Assembly: GCA_014382705.1 (NCBI GenBank)
Contig: JACNJE010000052.1
Coordinates: forward strand, 1-39,297
Direction of reading: 5' to 3'
Source: Verrucomicrobiota bacterium
Lineage (GTDB): Bacteria; Verrucomicrobiota; Verrucomicrobiia; Limisphaerales; UBA1096
Length of the DNA stretch: 39,297 nt
Made by a program: the position numbers and the translations under genes. The notes under the pieces are model-generated. The model was not told where the DNA came from, did no database searches, and saw only the letters and a list, made by a program, of their open reading frames with translations. Of the stretch, positions 7,679-15,949 are shown piece after piece. Position 1 is the stretch's first letter. Every line of letters begins with the position of its first letter.

Positions 7679-10600
7679 ATGTCGACCTGGTCACTGGTTC
7701 TGAAGTCGTTCCGATTTTACGCGCGGAGCCATGTTGGCACGATGCTGGGGGTCGCCGTCGGGGCGATGGTTCTAGTCGGCGCGCTGCTCGTCGGCGACTC
7801 GGTTCGAGGCAGTTTGCGCGGCATGGCGGAAGCACGGCTCGGCAAGGCCGAGTTGGCCCTGCACTCCAACGACCGGCTTTTCCGGGCCAAGCTGGCCGAC
7901 GATCTCCGGGCCGAGCTTGGCACCGACACCGCCGCCCTGCTCCAGCTCCCGGGCCTGGCCAGGCGGCCGTCCGGCGGGTCACGCGCCAACAACGTCGTCA
8001 TCATGGGCGTTGATCGGGCGTTTTGGGAGCTGGCCCTGGAGACGCCCGGGTTTGACGAACTCCCCGACGATTCCATCGTCCTCAACGAGCGCTTGGCCGG
8101 ACAGTTGAACGTCACGGCCGGCAACGTCGTCAACCTGCGCATCCACAACCCGTCGCAGCTTTCCCGAGATGCACCGATGGCGCCGATCGAGGATGCCGCC
8201 GCCACGCTGGCCCAGCTTAAGGTGGCCGCCATCGTCACCGATGCGCAATTCGGCCGGTTCGGGTTGCAGGCGTCTCAGGTGCCGCCGTACAACGCGTTCG
8301 TGCCGCTTGGCCAGTTGCAGGAGGCGATCGAAAAACCGGGGATGGCCAACCTGATGCTCGTCGGCCGTGCCGAGGATCCGGCCGGCGATCCGCTTGGCCA
8401 AGCGCAAGCCGCCTTGGCCAGGCATTGGCGGCTCGCGGACGCGCAGGCGCAACTGCTTCAACTCCCCGGCGGCAGGGGCATCGAGCTGCGCTCCCCGCGC
8501 GTGTTTCTCGATCCGCCGCTGGCCAAGGCGGCGCTGGCCGTCGCCCCCGCCGCCACCGAGGTGCTCACGTACTTCGTGAACAAGATCCAGCTCGGCGACA
8601 AGTCGACGCCGTACTCGATGGCGACCGCGTTGGCCGGGTTCGAACCGGGCACCGTCTGGCTCAACCAATGGACCGCCGACGACCTGCAGGCCAAGGCCGG
8701 CGACGAGGTAGAGTTGAGCTACTACACCGTCGGCACGATGCGCCAACTCGAGGAGCGAACCGGCACGTTCACGGTTGGCGGCATCATTGCGATGGACGAC
8801 CCCCGATCCGACGTCACCCTCATGCCGGACTTCCCCGGCATGACCGACTCGGAAAACTGCGCCGACTGGGACACCGGCTTCCCGATGGATCTCGATGCCA
8901 TCCGCGACAAGGACGAGGATTACTGGGACACCTACAAAGGCACGCCCAAGGCCTACATCAGCCTGGCCACCGGCAAGGAAATTTGGGGCAACCGTTTCGG
9001 TGACCTGACCGCCGTGAGGTATCCGCAAAACGGAGAGGCTGCGCTCGACAAGCTCGGCCAGGTGTTGCTCGGCAAGCTGAACCCGGCGGACGCCGGCCTT
9101 GCGTTCCAGGCCGTGCGCACGCAGGCGTCGAGTTCCGTGAACAACGCCATGAATTTCGGCCAGTTGTTCATGAGCTTCAGTTTTTTTCTCATCGCGGCTG
9201 CCGTGATGCTGATCTCACTCCTGTTCCAGTTCACCATGGAAAAGCGCACGCGCGAGACCGGCACGCTGCTGGCGCTCGGCATCCCGGCCGGACGCGTCCG
9301 ACGGATGTTACTGCTCGAGGGTGGGCTGATCGCGCTCGCCGGCTGCATTGTCGGTGCCGTCGGGGGATCGCTGTTCGCCAGGGCCATGCTCCATGCGCTG
9401 TCGACCAACTGGGCGGAAGCGGTCGCCTCCGCCACGCTGACCTACCACGGCACAACCGCCTCATGGGCGGCGGGTGCGTTGAGCGGCTTTGGCGTCGCGC
9501 TGGGCACCATCTGGTGGGCGTTGCGGAGGTTGAAACAACAAACCGCCCGCGAACTTCTCGCCGGGGAGTCGCCGGAATTATCGGGCACCTCAAAATCGAC
9601 CAAGCGCGCCACCGTCCTCGCGGGAGTCTTGTTGCTCGGCGCGGTTGTCACCGTCAGTGCGGCAGTCGCGAGTGGTACGCAACTCTCACCCAACTCCTTC
9701 TACGGAGCGGGCGCGATGCTGCTGCTGGCCGGGTTGGTGTTTGCGTCGGCACGGTTGACGCGCTTGGCCAAGGCGGACGCGCTTGGCCAAGCGGAGGGGC
9801 TCACCCTCTCCGGTCTCGGCCAGCGCAACGCCGCGCGCCGGCGCCGGCGCAGCATGGCCACCGTCGGCATGCTGGCCTGCGGCAGCTTCATGATCGCCTC
9901 GATCGGCGTGTTCCAAAAGGACGCCCACATCGACGCCGCCAAGGCCACCTCCGGCACGGGCGGTTTTGAACTGATGGGCGAGGCCGGCATCGCCGTCGTC
10001 CACGACTTGAACAATGCCGCCCATCGCGAGACGTACGGCCTCGACGCGGAACTCATGAATGGCGTGAGCTTCGTCCCGTTCCGGCTGCGTGACGGCGACC
10101 CGGCCAACTGCCTCAACCTCAACCTCGCCCTGGAACCGCGCCTGCTCGGCGTGCGGCCGGAATTGTTGGCCGGAAAATTCACCTTCACCGCCACAATGGA
10201 CGGGTTGGAAACCGGCGACGACCCGTGGCAGATACTGGATAGAGCCCGGGACAGCCTGAAACTGCCGGACGATGTCGTGCCGGTGATCGCCGACCAAAGC
10301 GTGATGATGTGGGCGTTGAGCGGCGGCGACCCGATGAAGAGCAAAAAACTCGGCGACACACTTGACTACACCGACGAACACGGAAACGCGTTCAAGGTGA
10401 AATTCGTCGGCCAGATCGCCGACAGCATCCTGCAGGGCAACCTCATCATCCCGGAGTCCGACTTCATCAGGCGCTATCCCGGCGAAAGTGGTTACCGTGT
10501 GTTTCTCGTCGACACACCTGCGAAAAAAGTCGAAGCCGTGAGCACCGAATTGAACAGCGCACTGGAAAACCATGGGTTTGAATGGATCAACGCCACGCAA

Positions 10601-11011
10601 CGTCTGGGCCAGCTCAATGCCGTGCAAAACACCTATTTGAAAACCTTCCAGATGCTCGGTGGCCTTGGCCTGTTGCTCGGCAGCCTCGGGCTGGGGATCG
10701 TGGTCCTGCGCAACGTGCAGGAGCGCAAAGGCGAACTCGCCCTGCTCCGCGCGGTTGGCTTCGAGAAAAAATCGATCCAGCGCTTTGTGCTGGCTGAATA
10801 CCTCAGCCTGCTTGTCGGCGGGCTGCTGATCGGCACCGCCGCCGCCGCATTGGCCGTGCTGCCCACCGTGCTTTCCCCGACCGCCGATGTGCCGTACGCT
10901 CTGCTTGGCGCGACTCTCGGCGGCGTCCTGCTGATCGCCGGCCTGTGGACGTGGCTTGCCACCCACCTCTCGCTGCGTGGCAACCTGCTGGAAGGCTTTA
11001 GGGGAGATTGA
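7679..11011 (+). CDS. Large FtsX-family ABC permease with two FtsX modules
   Basis: An 1110-aa inner-membrane protein. After TM1 (about residues 17-42) comes a long extracytoplasmic domain (to about 490). A first FtsX module follows, with TMs near 495-518, 545-570 and 590-617 and the cytoplasmic loop EKRTRETGTLLALGI. Two more TMs follow (about 644-692), and a new TM (about 725-748) opens a second extracytoplasmic domain. The C-terminal FtsX module has TMs near 990-1012, 1038-1065 and 1072-1098 and the loop ERKGELALLRAVGF. LolC/E and MacB are only about 400-650 aa with one module, so this resembles a duplicated, single-chain version of a permease dimer. Its partner is the ATPase 6 bp upstream. 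The substrate is unknown; lipoprotein or lipid export is a guess by analogy. Confidence 0.87.
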   Translation: MSTWSLVLKSFRFYARSHVGTMLGVAVGAMVLVGALLVGDSVRGSLRGMAEARLGKAELALHSNDRLFRAKLADDLRAELGTDTAALLQLPGLARRPSGGSRANNVVIMGVDRAFWELALETPGFDELPDDSIVLNERLAGQLNVTAGNVVNLRIHNPSQLSRDAPMAPIEDAAATLAQLKVAAIVTDAQFGRFGLQASQVPPYNAFVPLGQLQEAIEKPGMANLMLVGRAEDPAGDPLGQAQAALARHWRLADAQAQLLQLPGGRGIELRSPRVFLDPPLAKAALAVAPAATEVLTYFVNKIQLGDKSTPYSMATALAGFEPGTVWLNQWTADDLQAKAGDEVELSYYTVGTMRQLEERTGTFTVGGIIAMDDPRSDVTLMPDFPGMTDSENCADWDTGFPMDLDAIRDKDEDYWDTYKGTPKAYISLATGKEIWGNRFGDLTAVRYPQNGEAALDKLGQVLLGKLNPADAGLAFQAVRTQASSSVNNAMNFGQLFMSFSFFLIAAAVMLISLLFQFTMEKRTRETGTLLALGIPAGRVRRMLLLEGGLIALAGCIVGAVGGSLFARAMLHALSTNWAEAVASATLTYHGTTASWAAGALSGFGVALGTIWWALRRLKQQTARELLAGESPELSGTSKSTKRATVLAGVLLLGAVVTVSAAVASGTQLSPNSFYGAGAMLLLAGLVFASARLTRLAKADALGQAEGLTLSGLGQRNAARRRRRSMATVGMLACGSFMIASIGVFQKDAHIDAAKATSGTGGFELMGEAGIAVVHDLNNAAHRETYGLDAELMNGVSFVPFRLRDGDPANCLNLNLALEPRLLGVRPELLAGKFTFTATMDGLETGDDPWQILDRARDSLKLPDDVVPVIADQSVMMWALSGGDPMKSKKLGDTLDYTDEHGNAFKVKFVGQIADSILQGNLIIPESDFIRRYPGESGYRVFLVDTPAKKVEAVSTELNSALENHGFEWINATQRLGQLNAVQNTYLKTFQMLGGLGLLLGSLGLGIVVLRNVQERKGELALLRAVGFEKKSIQRFVLAEYLSLLVGGLLIGTAAAALAVLPTVLSPTADVPYALLGATLGGVLLIAGLWTWLATHLSLRGNLLEGFRGD
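8391..8404. repeat. Palindrome copy inside the FtsX-type permease gene
   Basis: Exact 14-mer read as PLGQAQ in the first extracytoplasmic domain. A partial relative (CTTGGCCAGG) follows at 8413-8422. Confidence 0.9.
9761..9793. repeat. Two palindrome units in close succession in the permease gene
   Basis: An imperfect unit at 9761 (CGCTTGGCCAAGGCG, one inserted G) is followed by an exact 14-mer at 9780-9793. They are read as RLAKA and ALGQA in the linker between the two FtsX modules. Confidence 0.88.
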
Positions 11012-11015
11012 ACAA

Positions 11016-11669
11016 ATGAACAGATCATCCATACCTGCGACGTCACGTTGTTTGTTGGCGCTTGGGTTGTTGGCCTTTTCCGTTGAGGCGGCGGAGCCGC
11101 TTTATCAAAATAATTTTGAGCAAACCGAGGTTGGCGGCGTGCCGGACGATTTCCTCGTGCTCGACGGCGACTTTGCGGTGAAGCAGGAAAGTGGCAACAA
11201 GCATCTCGAGCTGCCCGGTGCGCCGCTGGATGCATTCGGCTTCATGTTCGGCCCGTCGGCACGGCACGGCAACGAGGTCAGCGCGCGGATGTTCGGCACG
11301 AAAAAAGGCCGGCGCTACCCGGTATTCGGCATCGCGTTGAACGGCGTCAGCGGCTACCGGCTGCAGGTCACCCCGGCCAAGCGGGTGATCGAGCTGCTTA
11401 AGGCCGGCGCCGTCGTGGCCAAGGTGCCGTTCCGGTGGGGCGGCGGCGAGTGGCTGCGACTCGCGCTGCGGGTCGAGCAAACCGGCGAAACCGAGTGGAC
11501 GATCAGCGGCACGGTTTGGGCCGACGGCGAAAAGGCACCGGCCAAGCCCACCCTCACGCACAAGGAAACCAAGGAGCCGCGCAACGGCAAACCGTCCATT
11601 TGGGGCAGCCCGTACTCCGGCACTCCGATCCGCTATGACGACATCGTCGTCAAAAAAATTGCCAAGTAA
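11016..11669 (+). CDS. Secreted protein of unknown function, laminin-G/DUF1080-like fold possible
   Basis: A 217-aa protein with a signal peptide (basic start, hydrophobic core CLLALGLLAFSV, cleavage likely after VEAA). The mature part begins LYQNNFEQTEVGGVPDDFLVLDGDFAV. It continues with alternating beta-rich stretches ending RYDDIVVKK, a pattern seen in concanavalin/laminin-G-like beta sandwiches of secreted planctomycete and verrucomicrobial proteins. That fold assignment is an inference. The ATG at 11016 was chosen because it directly starts a signal peptide and lies 4 bp after the permease stop. An earlier in-frame start would overlap the permease. It overlaps the next gene by 35 bp. Confidence 0.7.
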   Translation: MNRSSIPATSRCLLALGLLAFSVEAAEPLYQNNFEQTEVGGVPDDFLVLDGDFAVKQESGNKHLELPGAPLDAFGFMFGPSARHGNEVSARMFGTKKGRRYPVFGIALNGVSGYRLQVTPAKRVIELLKAGAVVAKVPFRWGGGEWLRLALRVEQTGETEWTISGTVWADGEKAPAKPTLTHKETKEPRNGKPSIWGSPYSGTPIRYDDIVVKKIAK

Positions 11670-13023
11670 CCGGCTGGGCATTTTCCTGCTGGCGCTTGGC
11701 TTGGCCGCGCCGCTTGGCCAAGCGGCGGAGGTGGAGCTGCGGCTCGCGATTCCCGAGGCGCCGTTTCACGTCATCGGCGATCCGGTGCCGTTGCGCTGGG
11801 AGTTCGTCAACCGCAGCGACCAACGACTGGCCTTCATGTGGGAGGGCTGTTGCCGATTGAACGGCCGCGTCACCGCGTCGCTTGGCCAACTCACCCTTCA
11901 CTCGGACCCGGCGACTTCCGCCGCACAGTTGACCGCGCACCGATTCGCGCGCGCCGCGCGGCTGCTCCCGGGCAAGTCTGCGGTGTTCGAGACGAACCTC
12001 GGCGACTGGCTCAACATCGACCGCTCCGGCGAATACCAACTCACCGCCCGATACACCGGCCTGCTCGACAACCAACAGCCGCAAGTCGCGCCCGGTTGGC
12101 AGCTTTGGAGGCAAACCGCCAGATCCAACCCGGTCAATGCCACCCTGCTTACCCCGACAGCCTACGTGGCCAAGCGGACCACCCTCAGCCAGGAGAGCGG
12201 CCTCCTGCTTGGGCTTTCAAAAACAAAAAAATGGGATCCGATCGGGGGGGCGCAACTTGAGTTGACCTTCGGGAATCAAGCGGACCAAGCACTGGCCCTC
12301 GCTTGGCCAAGCGCGTTTGGCCTTTGGTTTTTGAACGACAACAGTCACCGTGTCCCGCTCACGCCGACCCAAGTTGAAACTGGCCCGGAGGAACTCACCA
12401 TCGAGCCGGGCGACCAGCACAAACGGATCATCTCGATCGATGGCAGCGCACTCGATTCCAAGCCGTTTGGTGCCTATCGCATTTTCATCGACCACAAAAC
12501 CGGCGCTCACCGCACCCCCTCCAACCTGATCGACATCGAGTGGCAGCTCAGGCAAACCCGGGTTGCCGAGTTGATTCACGCCGCTTCCGGTGGAGCCAAG
12601 ACCGGCCTGCGCAACAAACCGCTGAAACTGCTGCGGCTCCATATCGCCTCGATCGGCCCGGCGCTTGCCCAAGTGCCGACCGCAACATTAGACGCCAAAG
12701 GACAACGCCTGCTTGCGGAACTCCAGTTGGCTGCAAAATTGAAACCGTACGGCCCAAAGCCTGGGCGGGTGACCTTGAAACTGGCAATTGAAAAAGACGG
12801 GGCGATTCAGTTTGCCGACCAAGCGCTTGCCCAGATGCTGCCGAAAAGAAGGAGCATCATCGGGCAACTCAAAGCGATTCTGGACATTCGCAGACACCTT
12901 GGCTGGACCGTGGCGGTGGAAATTCAATCCAAACCCGGTGTTTCAAAACAACAAACAGACCAAGCGTTTAAGAGTTTAAAACACCTCGAACCCCACTTGG
13001 CCAAGCCCCTTAAAATCAATTAA
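11635..13023 (+). CDS. Secreted hypothetical protein, beta-rich N-terminus
   Basis: A 462-aa protein of unknown function. Residues 1-30 form a signal peptide (SNRLGIFLLALGLAAPLGQA) in which a palindrome copy (11711-11724) supplies PLGQA at the predicted cleavage region. The N-terminal half looks like two immunoglobulin-like beta domains (PLRWEFVNRSDQRLAF; LELTFGNQADQALALAW), the second interrupted by another palindrome read as AWPS (12300-12313). The last 90 residues (VTLKLAIEKDGAIQFADQAL, then WTVAVEIQSKPGVSKQQ) faintly recall the periplasmic ExbD/TolR domain, but without conserved landmarks. The start is uncertain. ATG 11635 overlaps the previous gene by 35 bp, and a TTG at 11659 would also give a good signal peptide. 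Confidence 0.65.
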   Translation: MTTSSSKKLPSNRLGIFLLALGLAAPLGQAAEVELRLAIPEAPFHVIGDPVPLRWEFVNRSDQRLAFMWEGCCRLNGRVTASLGQLTLHSDPATSAAQLTAHRFARAARLLPGKSAVFETNLGDWLNIDRSGEYQLTARYTGLLDNQQPQVAPGWQLWRQTARSNPVNATLLTPTAYVAKRTTLSQESGLLLGLSKTKKWDPIGGAQLELTFGNQADQALALAWPSAFGLWFLNDNSHRVPLTPTQVETGPEELTIEPGDQHKRIISIDGSALDSKPFGAYRIFIDHKTGAHRTPSNLIDIEWQLRQTRVAELIHAASGGAKTGLRNKPLKLLRLHIASIGPALAQVPTATLDAKGQRLLAELQLAAKLKPYGPKPGRVTLKLAIEKDGAIQFADQALAQMLPKRRSIIGQLKAILDIRRHLGWTVAVEIQSKPGVSKQQTDQAFKSLKHLEPHLAKPLKIN

Positions 13024-13025
13024 GG

Positions 13026-13100
13026 AATCACAAAGGGCACGAAGCGCACAGAGGAGTTTTCGATTGATGATACTTCGTGCGCTTTGTGTCCTTCGTGGTT
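13026..13100. terminator. Long imperfect inverted repeat between convergent genes
   Basis: A left arm at 13026-13053 and a right arm at 13073-13100 pair over 28 bp with about six mismatches, several of which allow G-U pairs. The loop is about 19 nt. The arms contain CACAAAGGGCACGAAG and its complement. Sequences of this CACAAAG/CACGAAG type are widespread intergenic hairpins in diverse bacteria. The element sits exactly between two convergent stop codons (13023 and 13109), so a bidirectional terminator or a mobile hairpin repeat are both plausible. Confidence 0.65.
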
Positions 13101-13108
13101 AACAAAAC

Positions 13109-14260
13109 TCAACCTTGCACTTTGAGCCTAGAGTTGGCGCGGCCCTCGATGACTTTGGAGGTCGGCTGGTAATTCGCGATGAATTCATCGCGGTAATCGT
13201 CGAAGGTGCCGTTGGCCAAGTGGCGGCGGATGTCGCGCATCACCTGCATAAAAAAATGCGAGTTGTGCACGCTGAGCATTCGCAGCCCGAGGATTTCACC
13301 GGCCTTGAGCATATGCCGAAGGTAGGCGCGGGTGTGGTGTGTGCAGGCGAAGCAGTCGCAGCCCTCCTCGATCGGCCCGAAGTTCTCCTTTTGGTGACTG
13401 GCGCGGAGGTTGATCGCGCCGCGAGAAGTGTACGCAGTGCCGTTGCGCGCGACTCGGGTCGGCAATACGCAGTCGAACATGTCCACGCCGCGCGCGACTA
13501 ACTCGATCAATTGCGCCGGGGTGCCGAGGCCCATCGCGTAGCGCGCCTTGCCGGCGGGCAGGTGCGGCTCGGTGATCTCCACGGCGTGCATCATCTCCGG
13601 CTCCGGCTCGCCAACGCTGACACCACCGATCGCGTAGCCATCAAAGTCCATTGCGACCAATTCCTCCGCACAACGCTTGCGGAGCGCGGGGGCATTGGCG
13701 CCCTGCACGATGCCGAAGTACAGCTGGCCCTCCGCGCGGGGTTGCTCTGCGCAGACGATGGCCCAATCGAGCGTCCGCTTGACGGCTGCCTGCAAGTCAC
13801 TGTCGGATGCGCCGTGTGGGGGGCACTCGTCGAACAACATCGCGATGTCGGAGCCGAGTTCGCGCTGGATGGCCATCGATTCCCTCGGGCCGAGGAAGAG
13901 CGTCTCGCCGCTGAGGTGCGAGCGGAACTCGACGCCGTCGTCTCGCACCTTGCGGATCTTGGCCAGACTGTAAACCTGAAACCCGCCGCTGTCGGTGAGG
14001 ATCGGCTTGTCCCAATTCATAAACCGGTGCAATCCGCCGGCCTTGCGGATGATGTCGAGACCGGGCCGGAGAAACAGGTGGTACGTGTTGCCGAGCAGGA
14101 TCTCCGTGCCGATCTCGTTGAGTTCGCGCAGGTCGAGTGCCTTGACGCTGGCCTGCGTGCCAACCGGCATAAACACCGGGGTGTCGATTACGCCGCGACT
14201 GATTGTCAACCGGCCCAGTCGCGCCTTGCTGCGCGGACTGGTTTTCAGCAACTCGTACAT
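13109..14260 (-). CDS. tgt: tRNA-guanine transglycosylase (queuine tRNA-ribosyltransferase)
   Basis: A 383-aa enzyme exchanging guanine 34 for preQ1 in tRNAs with GUN anticodons, in the queuosine pathway. All key residues are present: the general base Asp90 in DSGGFQ, the recognition segment YAIGGVSVGEP, the nucleophile Asp263 in MFDCVLPTR, and the zinc ligands C301, C303, C306 and H332 (CDCFACTHHTRAYLRH then SVHNSHF). Length and numbering match E. coli Tgt almost exactly. It lies 40 bp downstream of lptE on the same strand. The other queuosine enzyme in this window, queA, is 24 kb away on the opposite strand, so the pair is not an operon here. Confidence 0.97.
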   Translation of the reverse strand: MYELLKTSPRSKARLGRLTISRGVIDTPVFMPVGTQASVKALDLRELNEIGTEILLGNTYHLFLRPGLDIIRKAGGLHRFMNWDKPILTDSGGFQVYSLAKIRKVRDDGVEFRSHLSGETLFLGPRESMAIQRELGSDIAMLFDECPPHGASDSDLQAAVKRTLDWAIVCAEQPRAEGQLYFGIVQGANAPALRKRCAEELVAMDFDGYAIGGVSVGEPEPEMMHAVEITEPHLPAGKARYAMGLGTPAQLIELVARGVDMFDCVLPTRVARNGTAYTSRGAINLRASHQKENFGPIEEGCDCFACTHHTRAYLRHMLKAGEILGLRMLSVHNSHFFMQVMRDIRRHLANGTFDDYRDEFIANYQPTSKVIEGRANSRLKVQG

Positions 14261-14281
14261 TCGCGGGAAGACTAGAATCTG

Positions 14282-14295
14282 CGCTTGGCCAAGCG
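14282..14295. repeat. Palindrome copy, intergenic between lptE and tgt
   Basis: Exact 14-mer in the 40-bp gap between lptE (stop at 14301) and the tgt start (14260), 21 bp upstream of the tgt ATG. A one-mismatch relative lies 43 bp away inside lptE at 14336. Confidence 0.93.
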
Positions 14296-14300
14296 GCGGC

Positions 14301-14822
14301 CTACCACTCGCCCTCGGCGAGGAGCGCGACGGTCTGCTTGGCCAAGTCGCCGGCGAGCAACGGGAGCGCCTGCCGCTCGGCGCTGGCGAGGTCGCCGCCC
14401 AGGCGGACGGTGGTGCGGCCGGTCAGTTCGCGGTCGATCAACACCTGGCCGGTGGCCTTGTCGGCGGCACGGACGCGGGTGACGAGTTCCACCTCGAAGT
14501 CGCGCACGCTGAGGATGTCGCGCGGCTGAAAACTCACCGGTGACCGGCGGTAAGCGTCGATGCTGCCGGTGAGCAGCACATCGCCGTCGCCGCCGGTGGC
14601 CAGCGCGAAGGTGCCGTCCCGCTGCAGTTCACGACGGATGGAGGCGTTGACCGACTCGGAAAGGCCGGGCAGCGGTGTGGCATTCTGGAACAGGCCGACC
14701 TCGACGGCCTGGCCGGCGGGGATCGCGGGGCTCACCGGGCCAAGCCGGTAGCTGGCACAACCGGCGGCCGTCCAAGCAACGGCCAAGAACAAGGCGGCGC
14801 GGCTTGCGGGCGGGCGGATCAT
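14301..14822 (-). CDS. lptE: LptE-like LPS-assembly lipoprotein
   Basis: A 173-aa outer-membrane lipoprotein expected to plug LptD and help insert lipopolysaccharide. The signal peptide ends in a lipobox (WTAAGC, lipidated Cys22). It is followed by ASYRLGP, like the CGYRLG start of LptE family members, and by a domain with VGLFQNATPLPGLSESVNASIRREL (about residues 42-66), which fits the LptE fold. Its ATG overlaps the TGA of the upstream bamD-like gene (TCAT on the plus strand, 14819-14822), implying translational coupling. This supports an outer-membrane biogenesis role. LptE sequences diverge strongly, so the call rests on the lipobox, the CxYRLG motif, size and context. Confidence 0.8.
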   Translation of the reverse strand: MIRPPASRAALFLAVAWTAAGCASYRLGPVSPAIPAGQAVEVGLFQNATPLPGLSESVNASIRRELQRDGTFALATGGDGDVLLTGSIDAYRRSPVSFQPRDILSVRDFEVELVTRVRAADKATGQVLIDRELTGRTTVRLGGDLASAERQALPLLAGDLAKQTVALLAEGEW

Positions 14823-15859
14823 TGGGGCGGTGCATCGGACTCCCCTGCCGGGTCGAGCTTCGGCTTCAACTCGGCGATCTTTTGCAGCGCCACCTCGGCA
14901 TACTCGGTGCCGGGGGCGAGATCTTTCACCTCGTTGTAGTAGACGGTCGCGCCGGCCAGTTTCCCCTTTTTCTCGTAATAGCGCGCGATCTTCAGGCTGC
15001 CCCGGGCCTGCTCAACCTTCATGGCCTTGATCCGTTCCTGGGCCGCAGGCACCTGTTCCTCGTCAGGATAAAGCGCGATGAAATCGGAGTAAGAGTCGAT
15101 GGCCTTGCGGGTGACGCCCTGATCGTACTCCGCGTCGAGCGACTGCTGCTGGTAGGCGGCGGCGGCGGCGAACAATCCCTCGGCGGCGATTCCGGGGCGG
15201 TCGTGATACTTGTCGGCCACCTTGCTGAACGCCTCGACGGCATGCCGGTAGTTCTTGTGCCGTTCGTTCTGGGAAATCTGGAAGCCGCGCGCCTTCTTGA
15301 CCCAGGCTTGACCGATGTTCATCTGTGCCTTGGGCGCCACGGAACTGAACGGCCCGGTGTTGACGATGTTTTGGAACATGATGGTCGTCTTGCCCATCGA
15401 GCGGTACAGCGGGATACGGCCCCACAGCTTGTAACGCTGGCCGTTCAAAAACCGCGTGGCGATGGCGAACTGCCGGGCCTGCACATCCTCGAAATCGACG
15501 TTCTGCGGATACAGCCGCAGCAGGTTCTGGTACTCGGAAAACGCCCTCTCGTCGTCGCCCCGTTTTTCATAAGTCTGGGCCAGCAGCAACTGTGCCTCCG
15601 GCGCGTGGTCGGACAGCGGCCAATCGGCCACCGTGCGCCGCGCCGCCTTGAAGGCGGTCTTCCAATCCTCCTCCGCGTACGCCTTCTTTGCCACGCCGAG
15701 CTGATCCTTCGCGGTGCCGCGCCGCCAGCTGCCGACGCCGCCGATGCTCTCGTACGACCAGCCTTCGCCGCGACGGTAAATGATCGGGGCGGGAGAGTAG
15801 TTCGGCCACGAGAAAAACACGACCGCGGCCAGAAGCAAGGGACACGTCCAACGCTGCAT
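14819..15859 (-). CDS. bamD: BamD-like tetratricopeptide outer-membrane biogenesis protein
   Basis: A 346-aa protein with a signal peptide (MQRWTCPLLLAAVVFFSW) followed by repeated TPR-like helices. Examples are LGVAKKAYAEEDWKTAFKAA, AQLLLAQTYEKRGDDERAFS and YPDEEQVPAAQERIKAM. The repeat layout and position fit the BamD/YfiO family of beta-barrel assembly factors. Unlike E. coli BamD I see no lipobox Cys after the hydrophobic core, so lipid anchoring is doubtful. The start at 15859 was chosen for the signal peptide; the open frame continues far upstream into antisense of birA, which is a GC artefact. Its stop overlaps the lptE start by 4 bp. The protein C-terminus is acidic and Pro-rich. Confidence 0.75.
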   Translation of the reverse strand: MQRWTCPLLLAAVVFFSWPNYSPAPIIYRRGEGWSYESIGGVGSWRRGTAKDQLGVAKKAYAEEDWKTAFKAARRTVADWPLSDHAPEAQLLLAQTYEKRGDDERAFSEYQNLLRLYPQNVDFEDVQARQFAIATRFLNGQRYKLWGRIPLYRSMGKTTIMFQNIVNTGPFSSVAPKAQMNIGQAWVKKARGFQISQNERHKNYRHAVEAFSKVADKYHDRPGIAAEGLFAAAAAYQQQSLDAEYDQGVTRKAIDSYSDFIALYPDEEQVPAAQERIKAMKVEQARGSLKIARYYEKKGKLAGATVYYNEVKDLAPGTEYAEVALQKIAELKPKLDPAGESDAPPQ

Positions 15860-15949
15860 GGCCGGACTGTAGGTGAAGCACCCCGGCGGCTCCAGCCTGT
15901 TTTTTCTTTTGCCGGCGCTTGGCCAAGGCCACCCTCGGCGCGGACGGGC
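15860..15949. promoter_or_regulatory. Divergent intergenic region, bamD-like / biotin ligase
   Basis: A 90-bp gap between divergent starts that must contain promoters for both directions. It holds a pyrimidine-rich run (TTTTTTCTTTT, 15900-15910) and an imperfect palindrome copy (GCGCTTGGCCAAGGCC, 15916-15931). No clear -35/-10 pair is visible on either strand, so individual promoters are not assigned. Confidence 0.45.
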
